Source of the DNA: Candidatus Magnetocorallium paracelense
GTDB taxonomy: Bacteria > Nitrospirota > Thermodesulfovibrionia > Thermodesulfovibrionales > Magnetobacteriaceae
Assembly: GCA_029001845.1 (NCBI GenBank)
Contig: JAREWP010000049.1
Coordinates: forward strand, 72,501 to 136,500
DNA length: 64,000 bases
Direction of reading: 5' to 3'
Shown: positions 34,586-43,587 of the stretch, in pieces
Layout of the letters: each line of letters opens with the position of its first letter
How positions within the stretch are numbered: the stretch's first letter is position 1
Made by a program: the position numbers and the translations under genes
Notes under the pieces: generated by a model
Told to the model about the DNA's origin: nothing
Databases searched by the model: none
Seen by the model: the letters and a program-made list of their open reading frames with translations, nothing else

Positions 34586-34614
34586 TTGTAATTAGGTCGG
34601 TTTTCATTTATACT
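34586..34614 (+). promoter_or_regulatory. Likely dodecin promoter
   Basis: TTGTAA (34586-34591), 17-nt spacer, TATACT (34609-34614), 36 bp before the dodecin ATG. Good sigma-70 spacing with a weak -35. Confidence 0.5.
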
Positions 34615-34649
34615 ATAGTTATACTTCAAACTAAAAAAGGAGGTGCAAC

Positions 34650-34853
34650 ATGGTATCAAAAATCATTACATTAGTAGGTGAGTCTCCCACAAGCTGGGAA
34701 GATGCAACTACAAACGTTATTAAGGAAGCTCAGACAAGCCTTCGAGGAATAACACGAATCATGGTTACTGAGTTTGATGTTAAAATGAAGGATGACGGTA
34801 ATATCGATACATTCAGGGTTAAGGCGGAAGTTTCATTCAGAATCGAAGCCTGA
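34650..34853 (+). CDS. Dodecin family flavin-binding protein
   Basis: 67 residues, the standard length of this dodecameric protein, which binds and buffers flavins. Sequence follows the family throughout: KIITLVGESPTSWEDATTNVIKEAQTSLRGITRIMVTEFDVKMKDDGNIDTFRVKAEVSFRIE. The Trp in SPTSWEDAT is the residue that stacks on the flavin. AAGGAGGTG lies 5-6 nt before the ATG. Monocistronic. Confidence 0.95.
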   Translation: MVSKIITLVGESPTSWEDATTNVIKEAQTSLRGITRIMVTEFDVKMKDDGNIDTFRVKAEVSFRIEA

Positions 34854-35174
34854 CTGCTATAGCACGCTCCATTTACATGAATGTTCGTATTCGTTCAACC
34901 AAAGAGTAGTAAAAATAATTCGCACAAAGGCACCGGGCTGATAATTTCCATAGTTAATCCCAAACATATTGTAATTGATCTTTCGATTCATCTTCATAAA
35001 TCATACTTAGTCTTTGTAGTGTTTCGTGCGGGAAAACAGAGTTGGTCTCTGAACCGGTACGAATCTTCAATGTTCATGTAAGCTCTTTCAAAAGAGCCAA
35101 AAGAGAGTATTCCATAAACAGGGATTATCTCTTTTGGCTTGTAGTATTTATAAGGATATTTGTCAGATCAGGTG
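34854..35174. other. Intergenic stretch with inverted repeats
   Basis: No gene seen. TTACATGAA at about 34873 and TTCATGTAA at about 35072 are inverted, with CGTATTCGT / ACGAATC inside, possibly a worn palindromic element. The strong hairpin at 35096-35138 is listed separately. Confidence 0.45.
35096..35138 (-). terminator. Terminator-like hairpin after the 59-residue gene
   Basis: Perfect 11-bp arms GCCAAAAGAGA / TCTCTTTTGGC, 21-nt loop, followed on the minus strand by TCTTTTG. It lies about 37 bp after the stop of the small gene at 35175. Confidence 0.5.
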
Positions 35175-35354
35175 CTATACATAAATCGATACAGCATTCT
35201 CGTGACGCTGTTCTTTTTCTGACTCTATTTTTCGAAAATCCTCCGATCTTGCCTTTGCCTGCTGCTCTATTGCAGCACGTGCTTCAGATACGGCTTCTCT
35301 GTTTTGTACAAATTGCGCATACGCCAGCTCTGCCGATGAACCTGAGATCTCCAT
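35175..35354 (-). CDS. Small hypothetical protein
   Basis: 59 residues from ATG 35354, with GGGAGGG 6 nt upstream, which decides this start over longer readings. Sequence MEISGSSAELAYAQFVQNREAVSEARAAIEQQAKARSEDFRKIES and a charged tail: one long amphipathic helix, alanine- and glutamate-rich. No family recognised; the MEIS-type opening and size recall small helical proteins near motility genes, but no such genes are here. Followed by a hairpin terminator, which supports it being a real gene. Confidence 0.6.
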   Translation of the reverse strand: MEISGSSAELAYAQFVQNREAVSEARAAIEQQAKARSEDFRKIESEKEQRHENAVSIYV

Positions 35355-35562
35355 ATTTCCCTCCCTGAAACATTGTTGATATGATTCTACCGTAACACAA
35401 TAACAATAAAGCAATTTACGTGCCGATTCGTATATAAAAATACAGAGGGTATAAAGCCATTGAATCATTAGGGTTTTTCAGGGGAAATCGTACGATAGGG
35501 GACTCGGGAATATGTGTATTCAAAAGGAGGTGTATACACCTGTATGCGCATACCTGAGTATA

Positions 35563-35753
35563 CACTAAGGGTTGACTCAAAAATAAATTCGTAATTAAAA
35601 GAGACAGATTTGCATTATATTTGGTTGCACTGAATGAGCAAAACCGCAGGCATAGCAGCGCTATGTTGAGGATTTTGCGATTGAAGTGCAATCAAAGATG
35701 ATGTGAAGGTGTCACCTTTTAATGCGAATTTATTTTTGAGTCAACCCTAAGTG
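35563..35753. repeat. 191-bp MITE-like element with 29-bp terminal inverted repeats
   Basis: Arms 35563-35591 and 35725-35753 match at 28 of 29 positions (core GGGTTGACTCAAAAATAAAT). The interior pairs too: GGTTGCACT against AAGTGCAATC, and GAGCAAAACC with CATAGC against GCTATG with GGATTTTGCG. The whole unit would fold into one long imperfect hairpin. A single end of the same element is at 48012-48060. No coding capacity. Confidence 0.85.
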
Positions 35754-35902
35754 TTTAAGTTAACGTCCTTCGGACGGACTTTTTTAAACTGATCGGCTGT
35801 CCGGTTTAGGTTTCAACTGTCTTAATCACCTATGGTTTCTAAAACAAGATATAATCATTCCCACAGTCCCTTAAGCAGGAATCCAGAGTTTCGTGTCCTT
35901 TC

Positions 35903-35993
35903 GGTAACCATATATTCCGGGTAGAGCCGCAGGTTACCCACACGACTCCCCCCACAGACCCGGACGAGCGCAACTAACGCATCCGGTTCCTCA
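35903..35993 (-). mobile_element. Probable group II intron remnant
   Basis: Read on the minus strand, GAGGAACCGGATGCG, TTAGTTGCGC, then CGTCCGGGTCTGTGGGGGG and GGGTAACC with CTACCCGGA resemble the structured segment that follows the reverse-transcriptase gene in bacterial group II introns (CCGGATGCG/CGTCCGG stem and TCTGTG). No reverse transcriptase frame or intact domain V was found, so this would be a relic. The match is from memory of the motif. Confidence 0.4.
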
Positions 35994-36170
35994 GGTTATG
36001 GTTTCACTGCAAAAACAGAATGAACAATTCCGGGACTTGGTAAAAAAGTGGGATAGTCACGAGTTGTGTTGACAGATTGTGACCCGTTTTCGTAGAAAAC
36101 AGGTCACGGCCCTCCGAATTAGTTATAATATTTAACCTACAAAAAACAAATAACTAAAAGGAGGAATACC

Positions 36171-36446
36171 GTGACACAACAAAAGTATATCATAGATCGC
36201 AAGTTAAGTATAGTGAAGTTATCGGAGAATTTAGGCAACATAAGTGATGCGTGCCGAAAGTTGGGAGTAAGTCGTCAGCACTATTACGATATAAAGACAG
36301 CACTTGAAGAGGAAGGAATAGAGGGTCTTTTGGAGAAGGCCCGAAACAAACCGAGAATAAATAACCGTGTGGCGCCTGAGATAGAAGAGACATTACTGAA
36401 TTACAGCCTTGAATATCCGACTTATGGCTTGGTTTGCAAAGATTAG
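36171..36446 (+). pseudogene. IS481-type transposase, 5' fragment
   Basis: A GTG-started frame with AAGGAGG upstream encodes 91 residues that open like an IS481-family transposase: QKYIIDRKLSIVKLSENLGNISDACRKLGVSRQHYYDIKTALEEEGIEGLLEKARNKP, a helix-turn-helix with its linker, then VAPEIEETLLNYSLEYPTYG. The frame breaks where GQxRVANEL and the DDE domain should follow; about 70 bp of decayed sequence and a run of ten C (36505-36514) come next. Upstream, 36076-36104 holds a hairpin GTGACC-GTTTTC / GAAAAC-GGTCAC. The catalytic domain is gone, so the element is dead. Confidence 0.8.
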
Positions 36447-36648
36447 AAGATATTACAGAAATGTGGAAAATCACCATGTCCAAACTTGCCCCTCATCTGC
36501 TTCGCCCCCCCCCCGGTACTCAGTAATAATTGTGGGTAAAGATCAGCCCTTTGAAGGGGGAGAGGATACTTAAAGGGAATTTCTTCGAAATTCCTAAGCG
36601 TTACATCAAACCTGTTTGGTTCCGGCTTGCCGGGTTAGGTAATAATAA

Positions 36649-37992
36649 ATGGAAATCGTCAGTCCCTACATTAATGAAGAAAAAAACAAATATTATAACG
36701 TTGTTTTTCATGGAATTATTCGACCCGATTATGACGAAATAGAAGTCAAGGAAAAACTATGTGAACTGGCCGATGTCGATTTACACAGCTATAAAGGCAA
36801 AAGAATCCTGTCCGGATATTCCGTGGCTATTAGAACGAATCTCACCCTGCTCGAGGGAAAGAGTCTTCTACAACTGATAAATGATGCAGGCGCGGAATGC
36901 TCTTTGGTAAGCGTAAAAAATAGAAACAGAACCCTAAGATGCCCGGACTGCCGCTCTCACCTGATGAAACCATTTATTTTTAAGAACATAGAGGTAGATA
37001 AGTGCGCCATTTGCAGCGGACTGTGGTTCGAAAAAAACGAACTCGAAAAAGTCATATCTTCTTATGACACAATACACAATCCTTCAATCATCGAAAACCT
37101 GGGGTTATTCAGAGGGAGGATAAGTAAGGAGTGCCCTGAATGTAAAGTGCAAATGAACCAATACGACATAGCCTGGGAAAGCAACGAGTCCATCACTGTC
37201 TGTAAGCAGTGCGCCGGTCTGTGGATGGACAGCGCCAGGATCGAGCATCTACAGGCATTTTACGAAGCTCCGTCGGTACTGAAAGAGATCGAAAAAAAAA
37301 CTACCCTCGGGCACTGGATATTTCAGTTTATTCTTTCCCTCCCTGTGGAGTTTAACTTAAAACCGAAAAAAACTCCCTATGTCACTATATCATTAATTGT
37401 TATAAATTCTCTGATTATGTTTACTTTTCTTATTATGGAACAAAGCCAATATTATATAGATTTATGGGGCCTGCTTCCGTCTTCGGACCGGGATATCGTT
37501 TTTTTTATAAATCTTTTTTCTTATCAGTTTCTCCACGGCGGTTTGTTTCATCTTATGGGCAATATGTATTTACTCTATATTCTCGGTAATAATACAGAGG
37601 ACGTGCTTGGTCATGTACATTTCACGCTTTTTTATTTGCTCACCGGAGCCTTGGCCGGAGTGGCTCAGACAATCTTTACGCCTACAATGAATATACCATT
37701 AGTTGGCGCCAGTGGAGCAATCGCAGGGGTAATGGCCTGCTACATGGTTATTTTCAGAAAGGCGAGGCTGACATTTATGTTCATCGTCTGGCAGAAAAAG
37801 TTGTCTGTGAGGTGGTATTTCCTTATTTGGGTAATAATCAATGTTGTAAGCATATTTATCAGCGAGCTGCAGGTGGCGTGGTATGCTCATCTTAGCGGTT
37901 TTATGGCAGGTCTTTTATGGTCATATATAATCTATAATAGAGTTTTGGAGAAAAACCCGTTAATTAATTATCTAAACAGGCTGGAGTGTTAG
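36649..37992 (+). CDS. Rhomboid-family intramembrane protease with two zinc-ribbon modules
   Basis: 447 residues. Residues 1-92: an unrecognised soluble domain. Two zf-TFIIB-like modules: C98-C101/C119-C122 and C162-C165/C185-C188, each with GLW after the second pair (CSGLWFEKNEL, CAGLWMDSARI). Residues about 235-440 are a rhomboid core of six to seven membrane segments with HGGLFHLMGNMYLLYILG, GASGAIAG (Ser355 nucleophile) and AHLSGFMAG (His414 base). Rhomboids cut substrates inside the membrane. The double zinc-ribbon front end suggests a nucleic-acid or protein-binding sensor. The ribosome site is weak. Transcribed alone. Confidence 0.88.
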   Translation: MEIVSPYINEEKNKYYNVVFHGIIRPDYDEIEVKEKLCELADVDLHSYKGKRILSGYSVAIRTNLTLLEGKSLLQLINDAGAECSLVSVKNRNRTLRCPDCRSHLMKPFIFKNIEVDKCAICSGLWFEKNELEKVISSYDTIHNPSIIENLGLFRGRISKECPECKVQMNQYDIAWESNESITVCKQCAGLWMDSARIEHLQAFYEAPSVLKEIEKKTTLGHWIFQFILSLPVEFNLKPKKTPYVTISLIVINSLIMFTFLIMEQSQYYIDLWGLLPSSDRDIVFFINLFSYQFLHGGLFHLMGNMYLLYILGNNTEDVLGHVHFTLFYLLTGALAGVAQTIFTPTMNIPLVGASGAIAGVMACYMVIFRKARLTFMFIVWQKKLSVRWYFLIWVIINVVSIFISELQVAWYAHLSGFMAGLLWSYIIYNRVLEKNPLINYLNRLEC

Positions 37993-38067
37993 CGATTGAA
38001 TGCTTACCGGGTCAGGTTATATTGAACCGGCCTGATTAAGCAACATCTCAGTGGATATCCCTATCCG

Positions 38068-38103
38068 TCAGATGTGAGAGGCATTTCTCGCCCTCACATC
38101 TGA
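38068..38103. terminator. Hairpin between convergent genes
   Basis: Perfect 11-bp arms TCAGATGTGAG / CTCACATCTGA with a 14-nt loop, between the rhomboid gene (ends 37992) and the leftward GT2 (ends 38270). No T-run follows, so a terminator role is uncertain. A smaller TTCCTCT/AGAGGAA hairpin is at about 38205-38222. Confidence 0.35.
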
Positions 38104-38269
38104 TTATAACACACTCCTAAATCCACACTTCACAGAGGGACACAATTTGATGCGTTTTCTAAACGACGGCTCGTTGTACGCGATAACATCACCTATCGTA
38201 AGCTTCCTCTAAAAAGAGGAAACTTTGAGTTGTGCTATAAAAAACTCCTAATAAAAAGTTGAAAATGAG

Positions 38270-39064
38270 TTATAAAAAAATATCGTTTTTTATATTGAAT
38301 CTTAAATGCATTATATATTTCATAATAGTCCTTAAAACATCAACTCCATATATAACGCTTGTCTTAAAATCAACAGATGAAGCGTTAACATGATAGCTGG
38401 TCAATACAGGAATCTCTTTAAACCTGACTCCCTTCATCAACAATTGAACTATAATTTCGTTATCAAATACAAAACCTTCCGAATTGGCTTCAAAGTTAAT
38501 CGCTTTCAGAGCTTCTGAGCTGTATGCCCTGTAGCCGGTATGAAACTCAGTGAAATATGTTCCTAAAACCATATTTTCTATATTAGTAAGTATTTTGTTA
38601 AATATATATTTATAAAACGGCATTCCGTTTTGTAGCGGACCGCCATGAAGCGGATCTCCCAGCATTCTGGATGCAAAAACAACATCAGCCTGTCCTTCTA
38701 AAATAGGCAAGGCGATGTTGGGGATAATCATAGGATCATATTGATTGTCAGGATGCAGCATAATAATGATATCTGCTCCATTTTTTAATGCATTTTTATA
38801 ACATGTCTTCTGATTTCCACCATAGCCAAGATTTTTTTGATGTTTAATAACTTTTAAGCCCTTAATCGTTTTTGCTATTTCAACTGTATTATCTTTTGAG
38901 GCGTCATCCACCAAAAGAATTTCATCAAATGATTCTTCAGGTATAAGATTGTATGTCTCTTTTAGTGTTTTTTCTGCATTGTATGCAGGCATAACAACTA
39001 CGATCCTGCAATCTTCTCTTTTTCTTTTTTTTAAAGGCGGCAGTTTTCTTGTAAATTTTTTCAT
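38270..39064 (-). CDS. GT2-family glycosyltransferase (DPM1-like)
   Basis: 264 residues. After a basic N-terminus (KKFTRKLPPLKKRKREDC) come RIVVVMPAYNAEKTL, ILLVDDASKDNT, HQKNLGYGGNQKTCY and the metal motif MLHPDNQYDP, then GGPLQNGMPFYKYIFNKILT. This is the dolichyl/undecaprenyl-phosphate sugar synthase-like branch of GT2. A closely related but truncated copy lies at 42045-42250 on the opposite strand. It is followed upstream on the same strand by a YfhO-like membrane protein, a plausible user of a lipid-linked sugar. Confidence 0.9.
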   Translation of the reverse strand: MKKFTRKLPPLKKRKREDCRIVVVMPAYNAEKTLKETYNLIPEESFDEILLVDDASKDNTVEIAKTIKGLKVIKHQKNLGYGGNQKTCYKNALKNGADIIIMLHPDNQYDPMIIPNIALPILEGQADVVFASRMLGDPLHGGPLQNGMPFYKYIFNKILTNIENMVLGTYFTEFHTGYRAYSSEALKAINFEANSEGFVFDNEIIVQLLMKGVRFKEIPVLTSYHVNASSVDFKTSVIYGVDVLRTIMKYIMHLRFNIKNDIFL

Positions 39065-39328
39065 TATCTGTCTCTGTTTTCTATTGTTTATAATACACGA
39101 TTGAATTGTTTCGCTTGTGTATTAAAAAATAGTCTATTATATTTTCTGGTGTTTTGTAAATAAGAAAGTTGCGCGTGTAATGCTGACGCAAAAAGAAGGA
39201 GACTGTCACAGGCGCAGCGACAAAGTTTTTTTAAGAAGCTGTCTTTACATTAGTTATAAACTCAGTTTGAAGTGCGTGATTGCAGGCAGGGCAGAGATTT
39301 TCTATATTGACTATTCGAAACATAGTCG

Positions 39329-41467
39329 TTAAAAACTGTATGGAGGATCATAATAGAAAAGAACGTCTTTGGTCTGCTCCTTGATATATACGCCCCAAAA
39401 CGTTGCGTATGCAGGAAAGATATCTGCATCAATATCGTTTATTTTGCATTTCCAAAATTGATTATACCCGTTTGAAACAATCAAAATACCATCGCCATCC
39501 ATGTCGATACTCAGCTTAATTCTGTCAGGGGTATACTCCTCTACAGTAATACTGCTTTTACGATGGCTGAGATTTTTAGTAATCAACCTATCAGAATATT
39601 TTCCTTCTAAGTAAATAGTGTTCCTTAATATCTCCAAATCTGCTTTAGCCATTTCATTTAATAATTGCTCAGAGTCTTTAAATGAAATGACGTTGCTCAC
39701 AACAAAAAAGCGTGGAAAAACACTCTTATTTTCATAAATATAGAAAGGCTTGCCGAAAAAATTATATTTTAAATTATAAAGCCCTTTGTCTATTTTCGGC
39801 AGTTTCATCCAGTTCTCCTTATATACTCCGTTGTCTGGCTGAAAAAATGACAGGTTTTCATCATTCTTCAACAGCAGTGGTGAAATTATATATTTTGTAT
39901 TTGCCAGTGACAAAAGATTCAGATTATAATATTTACGAAACTGCACTGAATCTTTTTTGGCTTCTTGATACATTTCATCTACATCATGCAAATAGATATG
40001 TGACCCGTAATAATTAAATTTACGAAATCTTCTGACTGACATTTTAGTTACAGGTTCTATTACTTTGCTCCAGAATCTCTGATAAGATTTAGGATAAAGG
40101 TTAACTACTCCATCAACAGTTTCAAACCCATAACTGTTCGCATAGGAAGGGTCAATCGCAGACGCATGAATTGTCGCCACTCTGAAGGGAGGGGTCTGAG
40201 CATTTTCTGTCTCTCTCCTTAACCTCTCTAATGACTCTGACTCAAAATGTGACTTATAATTACCCCACATTATCCATTCATATATGTTCTTTATTTTTAA
40301 ATTACAGGTCATAAAAAAAATTATTGCGAATAAAACACCAACAAACAGGCGGCGCCAAATAGTAGGCATAAAGGATTTTTCTTTTCGGTGTGACCATTTA
40401 TAAATAATATGATCCAGGACGAAAGCGCTGCATAAAATAGAGAGAAAATTTGCGGAAAAAGCAAATCTTCCAAACGAAAATCCTTTGAAAGGCCCTGCGT
40501 ATTCACCATAGTTGAGTTTCAAAATCTCCAGGATGGCGCCGCCAAACAGGAAAGTGAGCAGCAGAGAGAGTAAAACAAAATATTGTTTACTTTTAAAGCG
40601 GAAAAAAATGAAACCTGTTAAAGAGAGAAAGATAAAGAGTTTTAATGATAAAAAAGTGTGTAGTGTCTCCAGCAAATACTTTTTTCCTGTTTCGGTTACA
40701 CTCTTATTTAGATAGATGCTCATGTCCCAGTCAGCTCTGTGCGATTGTCCAATATGTAATAAGGAAGACCATATTGTCGAGTAATTCCACAATAGCGTAA
40801 CGAAGAGGAATATAAAGAATAAAAAAATAAGCCTTGCTGAAAACTTTCTTCTAAAAAAAACAAACCATACAAAGGCCGCCGTAATTACATAAGGCGTAGT
40901 GGTGGAGATAGAAGAAAACAATGAAAAAATAAGGCTAAGGATAATTATATAAATATATAGTAGTTTTCTTTTCATAGTGTATATGATTTCCAAAGACCAC
41001 AAAAGGAAGGGGAAAATATTAAAGCCCATTAGGCGTATTAATAAGCCACCTCCCAATGCATATAAAAAGCCTGCATATATAGATGAAATTTCAGAAAGCT
41101 TTAAATGATCTCTGCATAATCTGAACGTAAAATAGCCACTTATAAAATACTGGAGTAATATAAAAAACTGATAAGCCAGCCAGCCGGGGAAAAGAGTAAA
41201 GAGAGTAAATGTAAAAGATGAATACTCCCAGCCAGAGGCTATGCGATCAAAGCCGCATGCCTGGTAGGGGTACCAGTAGCTTTGTCCGTGGCTTAGGAAT
41301 TCCCTGGCAAGTAAGATATATTGTGGAATAACGAAAAAGGCTTCGTCATGGTGGCGCATGTAAGAATAGGGACCAAGCATTATATATTCACAACTTAACC
41401 ATACAGTAAATAAAAAAAATACATAAAAAAATTTTTTTTCGGATAATTTACTAATTTCACTCAACAT
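39329..41467 (-). CDS. YfhO-like polytopic membrane protein
   Basis: 712 residues. The first 370 hold about ten membrane segments. A conserved-looking loop near the N-terminus (YSYMRHHDEAFFVIPQYILLAREFLSHGQSYWYPYQACGFDR) resembles the acceptor loop of GT-C enzymes of the YfhO/PMT type. A long extracytoplasmic C-terminal half follows, ending GDGILIVSNGYNQFWKCKINDIDADIFPAYATFWGVYI, the beta-sandwich typical of the YfhO family. Such proteins transfer a sugar from a lipid carrier onto a wall or surface polymer. Pairs well with the DPM1-like gene downstream. Confidence 0.75.
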   Translation of the reverse strand: MLSEISKLSEKKFFYVFFLFTVWLSCEYIMLGPYSYMRHHDEAFFVIPQYILLAREFLSHGQSYWYPYQACGFDRIASGWEYSSFTFTLFTLFPGWLAYQFFILLQYFISGYFTFRLCRDHLKLSEISSIYAGFLYALGGGLLIRLMGFNIFPFLLWSLEIIYTMKRKLLYIYIIILSLIFSLFSSISTTTPYVITAAFVWFVFFRRKFSARLIFLFFIFLFVTLLWNYSTIWSSLLHIGQSHRADWDMSIYLNKSVTETGKKYLLETLHTFLSLKLFIFLSLTGFIFFRFKSKQYFVLLSLLLTFLFGGAILEILKLNYGEYAGPFKGFSFGRFAFSANFLSILCSAFVLDHIIYKWSHRKEKSFMPTIWRRLFVGVLFAIIFFMTCNLKIKNIYEWIMWGNYKSHFESESLERLRRETENAQTPPFRVATIHASAIDPSYANSYGFETVDGVVNLYPKSYQRFWSKVIEPVTKMSVRRFRKFNYYGSHIYLHDVDEMYQEAKKDSVQFRKYYNLNLLSLANTKYIISPLLLKNDENLSFFQPDNGVYKENWMKLPKIDKGLYNLKYNFFGKPFYIYENKSVFPRFFVVSNVISFKDSEQLLNEMAKADLEILRNTIYLEGKYSDRLITKNLSHRKSSITVEEYTPDRIKLSIDMDGDGILIVSNGYNQFWKCKINDIDADIFPAYATFWGVYIKEQTKDVLFYYDPPYSF

Positions 41468-42044
41468 TCTGTACTCTGACTCCTGTACGTAAGAATAGTT
41501 ACTTAAATTGTTTTACCGGATCATCTCTAATCCTTAGATATTACTGCATTGAAGACATGTGTTGTTTTTATATTTAATAATTGTACTTATTTTTTGTCAT
41601 ATATATCAAATCATTATATCTTCGGTTTTGTAATTCAGACACTATATAGCAGAAACATCGGTCATGCTCTCATCCCCGTCGATTTTTGAGATTTTTTCGT
41701 GAGCTTAGAGAAAACTATGACAGCCACAGCTTCCAGACACTTTTTTACTTTTACGGGATTCTGTTCATAGGCTCGCTATAGCGGCTCATTGAGGTGTAAA
41801 TCCCCACCTCCTGAGATAATCTCCCGTTGTTCTTGTCGGCTAATACTTGTGTATTTTTCTAAGCTGTTATTTTTATCTAAAAATTTGCTACTATAGATTT
41901 AATACCATGGACGGCCCTTTGATATGTTCGTGAAGTTTAAGCTGAGCACAGCTTCCGGGTTCAACAAGCGGCGCCCGGCCCTATAAGTCGGGAGATAATT
42001 TAAATTGTTAGTATAAACAACAAATATATTATGAATGCTGAAAA
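41468..42044. other. 577-bp region without an intact gene
   Basis: AT-rich, no gene. On the minus strand, about 41680-41815, one frame interrupted by a single stop reads EIISGGGDLHLNEPL, stop, RAYEQNPVKVKKCLEAVAVIVFSKLTKKS, which may be a decayed coding fragment. A small hairpin AGGTG/CACCT lies near 41792-41809. Segment 41935-41995 is unusually GC-rich (GCGGCGCCCGGCCC) against its surroundings, suggesting foreign origin. Confidence 0.4.
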
Positions 42045-42284
42045 ATGAAAAATAGTAAAAGACCTATCCCGCCCTTACAAAAAAGAGACAGAAAAGATTG
42101 TAAAATCATTGTCGTTATGCCTGCCTATAACACAGAAAAGACACTTCTGGAAACATATATGCATATCCCCGAAAACTCTTATGACGAGATTATCGTAGTG
42201 GACGATGCGTCGTACGATAAAACCATAGAAACGGCAAAGATGATCCGGCGGGAGAAACCAAAGCAAGCATGGAAAAAACAATAA
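42045..42284 (+). pseudogene. Truncated paralogue of the DPM1-like GT2
   Basis: The first 65 or so residues (RPIPPLQKRDRKDCKIIVVMPAYNTEKTLLETY, then DEIIVVDDASYDKTIETAKMI) align throughout with the N-terminus of the GT2 at 38270-39064. After KMI the match stops and the frame runs 13 more codons into unrelated sequence. The metal motif and everything after it are lost, so it cannot be active. The break coincides with the start of a radical SAM fragment. Confidence 0.8.
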
Positions 42285-42607
42285 ACTTCGCCGGAAGCCT
42301 TCCTTTGGATATGGCTAAATTTGACATTGCCATACCTTATCCCGGCACGCCTTACTATCAAAATGACTTACATTCCAATAATAGAATATTAAATTATAAC
42401 TTTCAAGACTATGTCGTACACCAGGTCGATAAACCGATATTTCAACATGAAAATCTGAAATGGTATGAACTGAGAGAGTACTATTCAAGGGCTTACAGGG
42501 AATATTCTCTGAATCCCGGGTATATATTGAGACGCTTAAAAAGAAGCCTATTTATGGGAAGCCCCTTGTATAACTTCAAGTACTTTGTCTCTTCCAGGTG
42601 GTATTGA
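42242..42607 (+). pseudogene. C-terminal fragment of a radical SAM (B12-binding type) protein
   Basis: The frame begins at the break point with DPAGETKASMEKTINFAGSLPLDMAKFDIAIPYPGTPYYQ, the segment that in BchE-like radical SAM proteins follows the barrel motif (G-x-PGET), and continues to YILRRLKRSL and a TGA at 42605-42607. The B12 domain and the CX3CX2C motif are missing. Its stop overlaps the ATG of the methyltransferase (TGATG), so it was once coupled to that gene. Confidence 0.8.
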
Positions 42608-43569
42608 TGGAAAGGTTGTGTCCTGTATGCAGTAATTCGCTTAAAAATATTGTGATAAGCGATGTAAATGCCTTGGATAAGGAATATAACGTTTACCACT
42701 GCAATGCCTGTGACATCGGCGTCACCGGCCCCTTTCCATCGGATCTGGAGATAGAGAAATTTTATGATTCAGGGCATTATAGAACGAAAAAAGGCAAACG
42801 TTTTCATTATCTTATAGAGAGGTTGGTCCATTTTTTTACAATAAGGAAAGGTAAGGAGATTAAAAAATATGTAAAGAGAGGTCGTATACTCGATATTGGT
42901 TGCGGCAGAGGTCTTTTCCTCTATATAATGAAGATAGACGGCTGGGATGTAACAGGCACGGAAATTAATGGTGAAAGCGCCGGTTACGCCAAAGAGTTGT
43001 ACGGAGTCACTGTGCTTGTCGGCGATATCGATAAATGCTCTTTTGCAGAGAAAAGTTTTGATGTAATTCATGTTTGTCATGTTCTGGAACATACGACGAA
43101 TCCCGCTGAATTAATTATTCAATGTCAAGAACTCTTAAAAAAAAGCGGGATCCTTGCTATCACCATTCCGAATTTCTCCAGTCTCCAGGCAAGATACGGG
43201 AAAAACGCCTGGTTTCACCTTGACATTCCATATCACCTCTATCATTTTTCGGAAAGGGGACTCAAAAGATTAATTGAAAAAAACGGATTTGAGATTTTAA
43301 AAATAAATCACTTCGATTTCGAGCAAAATCCTTTCGGATGGCTTCAGACATTATTAAATCGAAGAGGCATAAAGAGAAATCTTTTGTACAACTCTCTAAA
43401 AAAACCGGAATTAAGAGGATTTATATCAGAGGTAACTTTATTTAAAGATATTTTGTACACTTTTATACTGTTGCCGTTCTTTATTCCATTGGCTCTTTTG
43501 CTATCGATCTTCGAGGCGTATATTTTAAAAGCAGGAGGTACAATCAAAGTCATTTGCAGGAAGAAATAG
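42607..43569 (+). CDS. Class I SAM-dependent methyltransferase with N-terminal zinc ribbon
   Basis: 320 residues from ATG 42607, chosen because it overlaps the preceding stop as TGATG. The N-terminus has CPVCSNS and CNACDIG, a zinc-ribbon-like pair. Motif I is ILDIGCGRGLFL, then GTEINGESAGYAKE, and FDVIHVCHVLEHTTNP, followed by IPNFSSLQARYGKNAWFHLDIPYHLYHFS. The C-terminus (about 275-310) is hydrophobic, possibly a membrane hairpin. Methyltransferase_23-type enzymes with this layout modify sugars or lipid-linked intermediates in envelope loci. Just upstream of the TMTC-like gene. Confidence 0.87.
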   Translation: MERLCPVCSNSLKNIVISDVNALDKEYNVYHCNACDIGVTGPFPSDLEIEKFYDSGHYRTKKGKRFHYLIERLVHFFTIRKGKEIKKYVKRGRILDIGCGRGLFLYIMKIDGWDVTGTEINGESAGYAKELYGVTVLVGDIDKCSFAEKSFDVIHVCHVLEHTTNPAELIIQCQELLKKSGILAITIPNFSSLQARYGKNAWFHLDIPYHLYHFSERGLKRLIEKNGFEILKINHFDFEQNPFGWLQTLLNRRGIKRNLLYNSLKKPELRGFISEVTLFKDILYTFILLPFFIPLALLLSIFEAYILKAGGTIKVICRKK

Positions 43570-43587
43570 TGCTTTGCTTTATCCGAT

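Noticed and set aside
34881-35368. Plus-strand frames of 66 and 108 codons after dodecin
   Set aside because: No ribosome site, low-complexity composition, and they overlap palindromic DNA and the antisense of a better-supported small gene.
35175-35468. 97-residue protein starting at 35468
   Set aside because: The GGGAGGG ribosome site fixes the start at 35354; the first 38 residues are non-coding sequence.
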